This document shows, one piece after another, positions 23,301 through 34,260 of a DNA stretch of 64,000 nucleotides. The number at the start of each line of letters is the position of its first letter. The first letter of the stretch is position 1. The stretch covers positions 4,232,001 through 4,296,000 of the forward strand of contig NC_090952.1 in the NCBI RefSeq assembly GCF_040807025.1. Direction: 5' to 3'. This stretch comes from Struthio camelus (taxonomy: Eukaryota; Chordata; Aves; Struthioniformes; Struthionidae). The notes beneath the pieces are model-generated. The model ran no database searches. It saw only the letters and a program-made list of their open reading frames with translations, and was not told the DNA's origin. Both the position numbers and the translations under genes were made by a program.

Positions 23301-26300
23301 GGCCCGTACGGCTGGTCGACGGACAGGCGCCGAGAGTCCCGACGCTCGGCGCCCACGGGCTGGAAGGCGTTGGGCTCGCCCGCTTTGGGCCGGTAGGTGC
23401 TGGGCTTGACGTGCCGGGCGGGCACGGGCCGGCTGCTCTCTTCGAAGAACTTGCGCCGGTCGGCGAAGGGCAGGAGGACAACCTCCTCGCCCGCCCGCAG
23501 CGGGGACTCCGGCGCCTCCTGCCCCTTGTCGTAACCCTCCGGCTCGCGGGGACTCGGAGACCGCTGCGGCTGCAGCTTGCGCTCGGGAGACCAGCGCCAA
23601 CGTCCCCTGCCCGCCGCCCGCCGCCTCTCCCTCTCGGGGGACGGCGGCCCTTGGGAGACAGGCATCGGCTCAGGGGCGGGGGGGTCTCCGTCGCCCGCGC
23701 AGGCGGGACGCCCGCCGTCGTCGCTCGGCGCGGGGCTCAGACGGCCCGGCGCGGCGCGCGGCCCCTCGGCGCAGCCCGGCTCAGCGGGCTCGTCCGTCTC
23801 CTCCACCGGCTCCTCGCCGCGCAGCAGCGCGCCGGAGCCCCTGCTCTTCTGCAGCTGGGCTTTCCGGCGCTGGATCTCGTTGCGCAGGTTGGTGGCGAAG
23901 CGGTCGCTGCGGCGCCGCATCTGAGCCGAGCGGTGGTGAGGGGCGCCCGCTCTCCGGCCCGCCGCCCGGCCCTCCTTGCCCTCCTCCACCAGCGTCTCCA
24001 CGCTGCGAGCCGGGCTGAGGCTGCCGGCGGCCGGCTCGCCGCCGGGCCCGCAGGCTCTCTGCGGCTCTGGGCAGCAGCGGCAGGGCGGCTCGCGATGGTA
24101 CACCCCCTGGCAGCGCGGCGGGTCCGCGGCACAGCCGCCAGGCGCCTCGGCGGCCCCCGTGCCCCCAGCGCCTTGCGCTCGGGAGCCCTCCAGCCGGTGC
24201 TCCGAGTGCAGCGGGGACACGGTCCAGCGGTGGCCGTCGTGGGCCGGCGAGGCCGGCCCGCTGCTGCCCGCCGCCACGTGCAGGGAGCGCAGCTGGGAGG
24301 CCAGCAACTGCTCAGGGGCGCTGTGCCGGTGCGGCGCGTGGCAGTCGAGGGGAGACAGCAACGGGTTGTCGCTTGCCATCTCCGGCCCGGCGTCCGGCGG
24401 TTGGTGCCCGCTGCTGTCCTTGTACGGCCGGTCCCCACGCACGTGCTCCACGCTTTCCTCCAGGAGCTGCTCAGCGCTGGCCAGGCACCGCTCCGGGTGG
24501 GAGCTCAGCATGTAATACTGGTCAGAGGAGAGACGGTCCTTCGTGTGCCCGGGATACGCCCCCGGCATCTGCCCGCAGGAGCCCTCCACGTCCTTGTCGC
24601 GCTGGCACAGGAAGGTGTCGGAGATCCACCTGCACTTGCTCTGCAGGGAGTCCGCCGGCACCGACGCCCGGCGCCGCTCCGCGCCGCTGGCTGGGGCCGC
24701 CCGGAGGCTGTCTCTCCTCACAGGCGGCTGGGGTGGCACGGGCACCCGCCAGGATCCCGCCGGGCCGCCGTCAGGCGGGCACGGCTCGGCGTGCCTGCCG
24801 GCGCGGCGCGAGCCGGGCGACTCTGCTCCGTCGGCACCCGTCTGGAGGTAGCGCCCGTCCGGGTGCTTGCAGGGGGCCAGGCCCTGCAGGATGGAGTCGG
24901 TGGAGGACGTCTCCTCGGGACGGAGGGAGAGGGCGCAGTCCGAGGTGTTGGAGCTGGCGGAGAAGGAGCTGTAGGCTGAATCCCGCTTGTTGTGGTACAG
25001 GCCCTGGTCAACAGGCGAGGGGTTCCCTTCGTAGTAGGCCTGGCCGGGCTGGTCCAGGCTCTCCATGCTCCCAATGGAGCTGCTCTTGTCCGTGCTGCAG
25101 TGCCGGGACAGCGGGTTCCACTGCAGCGACAGCTCGCTGCCGGCAGGCGGGACGCCGGCGTCAGCGGCGCCTGCAGCCCCCCAGCCCTCTGCCCAGCTCC
25201 CCCGCCAGCCGAGAACCGCCCCCTCCGACGAGCACAGCGGGGGCCCCGCCGCTGCCCTCGCGCCCCTGGGTGCCCCCGGCCACGCGACACCGCCCCCCTC
25301 CAAGGGGCACCCCTGCTCCCGGCCAGCACCTCCCGCTCACCGCCGGGCCCCAGCTGCCCTCCCGCGGGTTGGGGGAGTCATGAGGGCCGGCCCAGTGCCA
25401 GCAGTGACGACCAGGGCATGGGGCGCGCGTGACTCCGTCCGCCGGCCCGCCCTGGCCCACGGGGCCTGCCGGGCCCGGCGCAGGGAGGGGGTGTTGCGAC
25501 TCATCAGCTTCTTGCTGGCTCCAGCGGCAGCCACCACCCCTTCCTGCTGGGAACGGCGAGCCGGAGAGCAAGTAGCAGGGGGAGAGGGCAGACCCGCCGG
25601 ACGGAGCCCGCTGCACCGTGGCGCAGCTCTGCGGAGGGCCAGGGCAAGCGACCCCCGGCCCCCCCCGGACCCCCGGCCCTAAAGGCTTCGGGGTTGGGAG
25701 AGGCAGGCCAAGAGCCTGGCCCCAGGCTGGGGTGGGCACCCTGCCCTGCACCCCACTGCCCAGCGATATCCCTCCAGGCCGTCCCGGCAGGACGCAGGGG
25801 GGATGCCCAGCAAGCAAAGGACCACCCCGGTATTCCCCAAGCTGCCCCCGCCACGCTCCCCACCCCGCTGCAATGTGCCAAGCGGGCACCTCTGCACCCG
25901 CATCCCTTCCCACGTCCCGCAGCCGCCCCACGGTCTCACCTGACGTCACATCCCGAGGGCCAGGAGAGGCTGAAGGCGTCCGCGGGGCAGTGCATGGCAG
26001 CGGCGTCGGGACGGAGTTCGGAAAATTTGGCCATATGCCAGGAGTGAGGACGGAGAACGGGCACGTTCCTCCTGCCAAGAGCAACAGCGGAAAAATGAGG
26101 AAAATGAGGAGGAAGCGAGGCAAGGAACCGGGGCTGAAGTCACTTCCTACAGGGCTTCCTGTCCCCCCCAGGCCAACACCCGCCCGAGGGGGGACGGCAG
26201 GGAAGAGGAGGGTCCAGCTCCGAAAGCGCCCGGCTCTGGGGAGGAGGCGGGGGCATCCCGCAGGCCTCCTCCAGCAGTTCGCCCGCTCTGCCGGGGCTCC

Positions 26301-29300
26301 CTCGCCCGCTCGCGCCACACTGCGATCCCCTGGCCCAGGCGAGGGGACGGGCCGGCACCGTTGGGTGCCCTGGGAACCGTGGGAAGGGGAGGCCCGAGTC
26401 CCTTCCTGAAGTGTCCTTAGTGCCAGCTTCAATAAGGGACCAAGCTATACATAGCCCCAAACCAGCCCCAGGGAGACAAGCCTCGCCTGGGCAATGACCC
26501 AGCAGGCAGAGGGCCATAGCGTGCCAGGCCATACAAGGGGCCCTGCTGGCACAGCGCACGGCCGCCACCTAGACTCGTTTCCCCCTGAGGCCCAGCACAA
26601 ACTCGAGCCCCTCCAAATCCCGAGCCGCTGGAGCCGCGGGATTTGACCACGTCCACGGGCACCGCTGGTTTCTGCGCCTGGATGCACGACACGACGTGGC
26701 AAGCGGCAAGCACTCCCGCCCTGCAGGCTTGGTCCCCAGCACGACTTTACGGGCCAGGTGGCCTGCACGGCTACACGGCCTCCTGCCCCAGCTCCTGGGG
26801 CCCGCGCCATTCCCCGCTGGCCACACCTTTGGGGGGCAACGCTCCAAAGGGCAGCCCAGCCTGGGAAGATTTGCCTCAGAGAAGAAAAGCCCAGGCAGTG
26901 CCCTCCAAAGGGACCTTGAAGGCATCTCCGTGTTCCCACCACAGGCTCCACGGAGCCCCAACGCCCTCGGCGGGCGGACGCAGGGGCGCTTTCCCTGTGG
27001 ATGGGGACGAGGGACCAGGTGACCCATCCATGGAGCTCCTTCTGCCCAGGGGCTAACCAGCCTGGAGCCCACAGCCTCTCCGGCAAACGCGTGGCAACGC
27101 AGCGCCCCCGGGCAGGGAGCCCGCTGCAGGCTCCGTGCCAGCCCCTGCGCCAGGCAGCCCCAGGGCTCGCGGCACCCTCGTCCCGCCACGCGCCCCGGCT
27201 CCGGTGACGCGGGCAAACGCCACCCCCCCACCCCCGGGCCGTATCCAAACGGCCGACGGCAGCCGCGCCATCCGCCGAGCGGGCGCCGAGGATGCCAGGC
27301 AGGAGATGCCAGGTCCCTGCCGGGTGGGACAAAGGTCCCGTGGCGGCGAGAGGAGCAGGGCAGAGCGCGGTTACTCGGGGGCCTGGCAGCTGCCGACAGG
27401 GCACGGCTGGGGGTGGGGGGGGGGAGCAGAGGGGCCCGGGGGGTCCCTCCCTGCCCTGGGGCCCCCAAACTCACCATGGATGAGGCCGACTCCTGCCAGC
27501 CACCAGCGGCACGACCCCGCGGCAACCCTCCGCCGCCCTGCCCCGAACCACGCGGGCCTCTCGGCGCCCCGGGTGCGGAGGCGCCTGGGCGCGGGAGCCG
27601 GCGGCCGGCGGGAGCGAATCCGGGCAGCTGGGACGGCAGCGGCCGGGGGGGGGGCTGCGGCGAGCAGTCCTACCTCCCCTTCCTTCCCTGGGCGGCCCGG
27701 CGCAGGGGCGGGCGCTGGGAGCCGGCAGGAAGGGAGAGGAGCGAAGGAGCCGCGAGATAACGCCCAAGCGTTGCGAGAGGGCGGCGCTGCCCCCCGACAC
27801 GGCTCCGGGCTCTCGGGGGGCTCTGCCGGCAGGCACAGGGCTGGGGCACCACCTCCCGCCCCGGGGCACGGGCAGCAGGGTGCCAGGGCACTCGGGGCGC
27901 CGCGTCCTCCATCTGCCCCGTTGCAAACGACGCCTAGACACGGTGTCCCCGCCAACACCCAGCCTGGGGGTCCCCCCACCACCACCCCCAGCCCCCTCCC
28001 TGGCACAGGGCACCTTCAGGCTGGAGACGGGCACCGAGAGCGTCTCGAGTCAGCCCGGGGGCTCCCGTGCCTGGGCCAACCCTGCCCACGGCGGCGTGAC
28101 GCCCCTCGGCCTCGGCGCAGGGCTGGGCCCCCCTCCCTGCCTGTCCCCGGCCCGCGCAGGGCGATGCTCCCGCCCGCAGCGCTGCCAACCTGCGGACGAT
28201 CATCTTCAGGGTGCGGTAGGAGCCCTTGATGAGGATCAGGGCCTCCTGGCGCGACCCGTACAGCGGGGTCCCGCTGATGTTCACCAGCTCGTCGCCCGGC
28301 TGCAGCTTGCGGGACAGGGCCGCCTTCCCGCCATCCTCTACCTGGGTGACAGAGACGGGTGTCAGGCAGGGCCGTTCTCCTGGGCCCCGTGCTCTAGAGG
28401 AGCCTGCTGGAGCAGGCAGGTGGGACTAGATGATCTCCGGAGGTCCCTGCCAACCTCATCCGTTCTGTGACTCCGGGGTACCCCCAGGTCGGCAAACGCT
28501 CCCCCCACGCTTGCCGGTGTGGTGCCCCCATCCCGGGCGTGCTGAGGATGCAGCGGCAGGAGGAGGGCACTGCAAAGGGGAGCCCCGGAGCCAGCCCCCA
28601 GCCCCAGCAGGCCCTCGCTCACGCCCAGCACAGCTCAGCCCCCAGCTCCCCCCCACCCCGTGCTGACCTCTCCAGCCAGGACGGCTGGCACCAGTGCCCA
28701 GTAAGTACTGGCACCGGCAGGCAAGCGGCGCGCGCAGAGGGTATCTATCTCTCGGCCCCAAAGCGGACCCTGGCCCAAATGCCAGCCCACTCCTGCTCCA
28801 CCGCCGGCACCGCACCAGGTCCCCGCTCGGGGCAGCGCCGCCGCCGAGGCTCGCCCCAGCCCAGCGAAACCGGACGCCCGGCACCCGCCGACCCGGCCGT
28901 GCCCGCCCTGGCACCCTCAGCCCCCGAAAACGCCTCGCCCGAGCCCCCGCTCCTGCGATGCCTTTCCTGCCGGCGACGCGAGCTGGGGTCTCTCCTGCCC
29001 GCCCCAGAGCCCGCGCGGCGCCCAGCAGCCCCCGCGCCGAGGGTGCCCCCGCGCCGGGGCGGTAGCCGCGGCCCGGCTCACCCCTCTGCCGTCGGCTGGC
29101 AGCGCCGGGGCTCTGGCGATGGCTGCTGGGGTGAAAGGGGGCCTGCAAACGGGGTGCCCCTCTCTCCGGGTCCCCCGCGAAGAGCCTGGCAGATCTGCCG
29201 CGCCGAGCAGCCCGCCGCGCTCCCCTCCCCAGCCCGGTCACATGAATTTCTGAGCAAATAAAGGGCATCGGGGGAAGAAGAAAAATGTCCCTTCGCAGCA

Positions 29301-32300
29301 GATTCCCCCGGAGGCGCGGGCAGCACAAGGGCCCTTTGTCAGGCGCAGATGCCAGCCCCCGGCCGGCACTCTCAGCCCCTCGCTCACCGCCGCCAGCCGC
29401 GCTGTCGGCACGTCCAGCCCGCCGCAGGCAGCCGGCGCGGCCCGGGCGCGTCGCGGGGCCGCGGGCATTTCGGGCCCGGCCTCTTCCAGCCGCCGTCAAG
29501 TGGCGCACGGGTGCTGTTCGCACCCCGGCGGAGCCCGCTCTCTCCCGCAGCAGGTAGGCGCAGCGCGGGCAGCCGCGGCACGGCGGCCGCCCGAGGCAGG
29601 GAGGGAGGGCGGACGGGCAACCTGCCGCTGGCGCTCGGCACGCGCCGGCTCACGCCATGCCAGGGCGCGGAAAGGGCCGGCGCAGGCAGGGCCACGCGGG
29701 CACCGCATCCCCGGCGAGGCCCCACGGCCCCGCTGGGGCCGTTCGGCCAGGACGCGGCCCCAGGCCACCTGCCCGCTCCACCGCGCCAGCGGGGCAGGGC
29801 CAAAGCCCGGAGCGGGCAGCGCCAGCACAAGCCCACCATCACACGCAGCCCCTGCCATCTGCCCCGAGCCTGATGCCGGGGCTTTTGGGCACGGGGGGGG
29901 CACCAGGACCCCGAACTCACCGCTTCAATGAACACGCATGCACCCGGCGCCCCCGGCCGCGGTACGGCTGCCGGCCACCCATCGGGGCTCGCACCACCCG
30001 CAGCAGCCCCAGCGACGCGCGCCCAAGGGTGACACGCGAATCCGGCAAGGCCCCGTGCCAGGACTCCTGCACTCGTCTCACCTTTGGGCTCCCCCGGCCC
30101 GGCCCGGCGCTCTCAGCCCAGGGCAGAAACAAGCTGCGGCTCCCAAGCAGGCTGGCCGCACTGCCTGTGCCCCGGGGTGCCCGCTCCCCGCGGCTCCCCC
30201 TCCTCTACTCTAGGGCAACCCTAGTTGTACCCCTGCCGGTTGCACCCCCGTCGCCAGAGCCGGCGGCTCCCAGCCCGGCCAGGGAGGGCAGGGACAGTCG
30301 GTCTCCGCCAGCCGGCGCCCGTGCCAGCCCCGCCAACCTGCTGGCAGTGCCACGAGAAGGCTGTCGCGGTGACCACGGGGGTGCGCAGCCCGCCGGCGCC
30401 CAGGGCACAGCGCCCTGGCCCCCTCCCCGGGGTGGGGGGGCTGCCATCCTGCACCCTGCCCACCCCGGCTCCCGGTCCCAGCAAGCTCGCTGCAGCGCTC
30501 GGCTTTAACCCCCCCCCCCGCCGCCGCGTCCCGCCAGGCCGGCTCAGCGCCGACCCAGCGACCCCCGCGTCGGGGGCTGCCTCCCCCTGCCTTGGGCACG
30601 CGCGGCGGGGAGGGCAGGCCGCAGCTCTGCCCCCGTTCCTGCGCCCAGCTGGCGGCCGGCGCGGGGAATTGCCCACCCCAGCCTGCCCGGCGCGGTGAGG
30701 GGGCTGAGCCAGCGGGCGACGGGGCGCCTGGCAGCAGGGCCCGGGCAGGGCTGGAGCTGCGGCCGGGACGCTGCGTGCACCGCCGCAGGTGGGCAGGGCT
30801 CCGAGCTGGCATCTCCGGCCAGGAACTAAATCTGGCACAAACAGCTCCTTGTTCTGCCTCCGCCGCTGATGAACTCAGCCCTGGCAGTCAAGCCTTGCTG
30901 CCTGCTGGGCCCCGCCTGGCTAGCCCTGCTCTGGGGCATTTCCCCCGACACTGCCCTTGGGTGTTCACACTGGGCCCTAATGATAGCACTGTCCGTGGGA
31001 TCCCTGTAGGCACCCGGCCAAGCCACAGAGGCAACGCTGCCGGGGCGCGCGGCAGGGCATGGAAGCAACCTCAGGGACTGCCCCATCGCCGTCCCTTCCC
31101 CACCAAGGGCAGGGACTGCCCCATCGCCGTCCCTTCCCCACCAAGGGCAGGGACTGCCCCATCGCCGTCCCTTCCCCACCAAGGGCAGGGCTGAGCACGC
31201 GAATCAACCCCGTCAGGCTGCCAGCGGGCGCAGCAGCCCTCCCGCTCCGGGCACCGGCAGGGCCGACCCGAACACCTGCCCGCCCCGGCGGGGCCCTTCA
31301 CTCGGAGGGTGCCACAGCCACGCGGGTGCCCGCGCGCCGTGCCAGCCCCGTCGGGCCGCGGGAGCGCCGGCGCCCAGCAGGCCCTGGGGGAGCCGGCCGA
31401 GGGACGGGACCCCGCGCCAGCCCCCACCACGGGGCTCTGCTGGCAGGAAGAGATCCCAGCTGGGAAGCCGAGCTCGCGTTGGGACAACCCCCCCCCACAC
31501 ACCCCCTCCTCCCCGCACCGTCCCTCTTTCCGGCGCGGGGCCCGGCGCTCCCCCCCCCGGGGCTGCCCCCTCCCCAGGCAGGCGCGTGCCGCGGCAGGGC
31601 CGCGCCGGCGGTGGGGCCGGCGGCGGAGCCGGGTGCCCCGGGGGACCCTCCCCTGAACGCGCAGAGCACTGCAACAAACCCCCTTTGTTCGCAGAGGCGC
31701 ACGCGGCAGGAGCGGCCGGGCCGAGGGAGCGCGGGGGGCCGGCACCCCCCGGCCTCCCAAACAGTCGCCCTGCTGGGGGGGGGGGGAACGGCTCCAGGTG
31801 GGCGCCGGGGGCACGCGGGGGCTGCAGGAGGGCAGGGCAGGGCTAGCGGGGAACCGCGCTCAGCCCCTTCCACCCTCTTGGCCCCAGACACGGGGTCTGC
31901 CTCGGCCCTTCCCCGGGGCCCCCACCCCTTCCCCACAGCGCCGCGGGAGGCAGGCTGCGACCCAAGCGCCCAGCAGGAGGTCAAGCGCCCCGAGACGCAG
32001 CGGGGACGCCGGCCGCCCCGTAGCCTGGCGCAGCACCAGGTCCCCAACCCGCCGGCGGTGACGCCCCGGGGTGCAAGGCCAGGGGAGCCGGGCGACTTTT
32101 CCGGCTCCCGCCGGCCGGACCGCGCCGCCCGCGGCCTGGCGGAGGGTGCGGTGGGCCCTGCCTCGGGGCGGCCCCAGGGGTACCGTCCCCTGCCCAGCTG
32201 GGGGGCCGCCCCCCCCCCCCAGCGTGGCCCTCCCCTCGCCCAGCTGCAGAGAGGACCCAGGAGGTCGGGGCCCAGCTCTTCCTTTCCGTCGGCACCGCGG

Positions 32301-33404
32301 CTGAGCCGAACCCAGATCCGGCCATCCCGGGGCACGGCCGAGCCGAAACGCATCAGGGGAGGCAAGGGCAAAGCCGGGGGCCGGCAGCGGGGGGACCGCG
32401 CGCGCTGAAGGCCACCCGGCCCGGGGCGCACAGTTCGGGGACACGGGACGGCTGCCGCCCCCCCCCCCCCAAGCCCGCGCCCAGGCCGGGGGGCCGCCCG
32501 CCGGCCCAGCGGATGTGCCGCAGGAGTTTCCTCCCGCCGCCGGGCCAAGGCTGTCCCTCCGGCCCGCGTCGCCCCCGCGCTCGGGGCGCGACGGGCCCCT
32601 CTCGCCCAGCCTCGCCTCCCGGTGCCCCCCTCCACAGAGCCAGGCGGAGGGCGGGCGCACCCCACCGGGCACGGCTTGGGGCACAGCCGGGCGCGCGGGC
32701 AGACCCTCAGCAGCGCTGCCACGGGGTGCCCGGGGGGGCAGCACCCACCTCCGGGCACCCGGGGAGCAGCAGCCCCTCGCCGAGGGACCCCAGCGGGCCC
32801 CAGGCAGGGCTGGGCACAGGGCAGGATGGGGAGGGCCACCTCGCCCACCCCGGGCCCAGCATGCCAGCACGGGGGGGGGGGGCGGGGGGGGACACCAGGG
32901 TCCCAACCAAGCCCAACCTCTGAAACAAGATAACCCAGCGCCACCGGAGAGCCGGGAAAGGAAGGAACCAAGAGCCGCGGGAGTCCGGCCCCAGGTCCCC
33001 CCGGAGGGATGGCGGGGGGGGGGGGGGAGTCCGGCCCCGGCGCCCCCCGGGACCGCCCCGGCCCGTCCGGACCCCCCGCCGAGGCACTCGGCGAACAAAG
33101 AGGCGGCGGGCGGCGGGCGCCCCGTCGGGGGCGGCGAGGCCCGCACCCCGCTCGGCCCCCGCCGCGGCCCCGGCGGGCGGCGCCCCGCTCGGCCGGGACC
33201 GCCCCGACCCCGATCCCGACCCCGATCCCGACCCCGGCCCCGGCCGAGGGCGCCCCCTGCCGGCTGCCCCGGCCCTACCTTGGAGACGATGAGGGGCTCG
33301 CCGTGCTCCAGCCCGCCGCGCAGCGTGAAGCCCCAGGGCGCGCCGCCCTGCAGCTGCACATGCACGTACTGGACGGCGCCGGGCCGGCCCTCGGCCCGCT
33401 CCAT
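18789..33404 (-). CDS. SHROOM4: Shroom family member 4, complete coding region
   Basis: Eleven coding exons on the minus strand join in phase to 1458 residues plus stop; human SHROOM4 has about 1493. Exons are 33404-33279, 28341-28190, 26071-25940, 25136-22979, 22530-22469, 21611-20970, 20556-20441, 20355-20091, 19870-19690, 19444-19172 and 19058-18789. The order of parts is a PDZ domain, a long low-complexity middle with blocks conserved in SHROOM4 ([33 protein letters not shown]) and a C-terminal ASD2 coiled-coil domain. Shroom proteins organise actin and, through ASD2, recruit Rho kinase to drive contraction. The start was chosen because MER leads straight into the PDZ sequence in a strong Kozak context (GCGGCCATGG). 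Intron 6 appears to use a GC donor. Neighbours DGKK (same strand) and BMP15 (opposite strand) match mammalian order. Family and member identity are near certain; exon 7 and its borders are the least sure part. Confidence 0.95.
20557..20969 (-). other. SHROOM4: SHROOM4 intron 6 with GC donor
   Basis: Exon 6 ends in AG followed by GCAAGT, the best known GC-AG donor form, and the next acceptor CAG ends at 20557. Joining the two keeps frame (AG plus G gives Arg) and leads into exon 7. Without this splice the frame runs on into unrelated Pro/Arg-rich sequence and then stops. No better GT donor in the right phase was noticed nearby. Confidence 0.65.
20970..22530 (-). other. SHROOM4: SHROOM4 exons 5 and 6 (proline-rich region)
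   Basis: Exon 5 (22530-22469) encodes [20 protein letters not shown], clearly the block EFPGDKWNPITGNRKTSQS of the human protein. Exon 6 (21611-20970) contains [11 protein letters not shown] and [18 protein letters not shown], both conserved in SHROOM4, followed by variable sequence. The glutamate-repeat stretch that human SHROOM4 has after NWEKY is absent here. Confidence 0.9.
21764..21797 (+). repeat. MIR-like core fragment in SHROOM4 intron 5
   Basis: A GGTCACTGCC stretch followed by TGCCTCAGTTTCCCCA resembles the core of MIR/CORE-SINE elements. Only about 30 bases are recognisable, so age is great or the match is by chance. Confidence 0.4.
22979..25136 (-). other. SHROOM4: SHROOM4 exon 4, large central exon
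   Basis: A single exon of 2158 bases, open throughout, giving about residues 137-856. It begins with the strongly conserved [20 protein letters not shown] and [20 protein letters not shown] blocks. It includes [14 protein letters not shown], then [20 protein letters not shown] (about residue 545), a block that in SHROOM2/3 belongs to the actin-binding ASD1 region, and later [16 protein letters not shown] Cys-rich patch with CRYCSGDLC and ARCSDCYCP near its end is shared with the human protein. GC is extreme and the third codon position is nearly always G or C. This also leaves an antisense frame of 857 codons open, with no sign that it is used. Confidence 0.93.
28415..28475 (+). mobile_element. 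CR1 LINE 3' end fragment
   Basis: TGGGACTAGATGATCTCC followed by GGAGGTCCCTGCCAACCT and then TTCTGTGACTC is the 3' untranslated end of a chicken-repeat-1 LINE, in plus orientation, within SHROOM4 intron 1 and antisense to the gene. Only the tail is present, as is usual for 5'-truncated CR1 copies. It is an old fixed copy with several differences from the common tail. It is the strongest taxonomic marker in the window. Confidence 0.85.
31073..31190. repeat. 38-bp minisatellite, three near-identical copies
   Basis: Three copies of a 38-base unit start at 31073, 31111 and 31149, followed by a 4-base partial copy. The copies look identical by eye, so the array is young or recently homogenised. 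It lies in SHROOM4 intron 1. Confidence 0.9.
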
Positions 33405-33760
33405 GGCCGCTACCGCCCCATCGCCGCCGGCCCGGCCGCTCGGCACCGCGGAGGAAATGCCGCCACCCCCCGCCCGGGCGGGCGGCGCGGCGGGACGGGA
33501 CGGGGCGGGGCGCGGGGGGCGAGCCCATCACCGGGGCCCCGCCGCCGGGGCTGCCGCCGCGCGGCCAATGAGGCGCGGCGGGGCGGCTCCGCTCCGCCCG
33601 GCCCGGCCCGGTTCGGCTCAGCCCAGCCCGGCGGAGCAGGCGGGCTGGCCCGGCGCAGCCCGGGTCCGGCGTGGGTCGCCCCCGCCTCAGCGCGGTCCAG
33701 CTGCGCACGGCTTGGGACGGCTGGGCTCAGCGCAGCCAGGCTGGGCTCAGCAGAGCCGGG
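33000..33760 (-). promoter_or_regulatory. CpG island at SHROOM4 first exon
   Basis: A very CpG-dense block covers SHROOM4 exon 1 and about 350 bases on its upstream (higher-coordinate) side, with no TATA box. It contains a 14-base G run (33014-33027) and a 12-base tandem repeat (33206-33241). This is the expected promoter layout. The short GGCTCAGC/GCCCGGCC-type repeats at 33600-33760 may bind Sp1-like factors, but individual sites cannot be proved. Confidence 0.65.
33206..33241. repeat. 12-bp tandem repeat beside SHROOM4 exon 1
   Basis: Three copies of a GACCCCGATCCC unit, the third altered at two bases, start 38 bases inside intron 1. Confidence 0.85.
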
Positions 33761-33779
33761 CGCTGCTGCAGCCTGGCGG

Positions 33780-34260
33780 GGGCGCGCACGCAGGTGCCCA
33801 CCTCTGTGGGTGCGCGACTGAGGGGCGCTTCCACCGGTGGCTGCAGCAGCGTGCACGCGTGTGGCCACCCGGGCACATGCCTGCCCGTGAGCAGGGTGCC
33901 CGCGGGCATCTGAATGAGGGTGCGTGAGTGGGGCGTCATCCTCCGCAGGAGCATTCCCGCATGCAGGAATAGGGTGTTCGCCGCGGGTGCGAAGGGGGCG
34001 ACGTGTGCGCGAGGCTGTTCGTGTGGGTGTGCGCGAGGCAGGGGGTTCATACGGCTGTAGCTACACACCTGAGGGTGAGGGGAGCCCTGTTTACACCTGC
34101 ACATGGCAGGGTTCCCGTGGCAGAGGCTCGCGCGGGGAGGCGTTCGCGGACGGTGTTCAGACTGGTGTGTGCCAGCACGTGACATCCAGCCGCAGGTGCG
34201 CAAGTGGGGCGCACGCTGGGCGGCTTCGCACGTTGGCTGGGTGCGAGGAGGGGGCCGGCG
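33780..34260. repeat. Degenerate GTGCG-rich tract upstream of SHROOM4
   Basis: Blocks such as GGGTGCGTGAGTGGGGCG, GTGTGCGCGAGGC and GTGCGCAAGTGGGGCGC recur through about 480 bases. It is a weak, diverged minisatellite enriched in alternating purine-pyrimidine steps, about 400 bases upstream of the SHROOM4 start. Confidence 0.5.

Larger units (their letters stand above)
25940..33404 (-). other. SHROOM4: SHROOM4 exons 1-3 (PDZ domain)
   Basis: Exon 1 (33404-33279) encodes the first 42 residues including [20 protein letters not shown], where PWGFTL is the carboxylate-binding loop of the PDZ fold. Exon 2 (28341-28190) completes it with [20 protein letters not shown] and [18 protein letters not shown]. 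Exon 3 (26071-25940) gives [10 protein letters not shown] and [11 protein letters not shown], both characteristic of SHROOM4. The PDZ is at the extreme N-terminus (about residues 8-92), as in SHROOM2, 3 and 4 and unlike SHROOM1. Intron 1 spans 4937 bases and intron 2 spans 2118; neither holds another recognisable gene. Confidence 0.95.

Noticed and set aside
22406-24979. Plus-strand open frame of 857 codons antisense to SHROOM4 exon 4
   Set aside because: It mirrors a long GC-rich exon in which stop codons are rare on both strands. It shows only Ala/Gly/Arg/Pro-rich sequence, no domain and no splice context.
25137-25165. Alternative upstream acceptor for SHROOM4 exon 4
   Set aside because: The nearer CAG at 25137 gives an exact length match with the human junction (SGCDVSELSLQW); the farther one would add residues in another phase.
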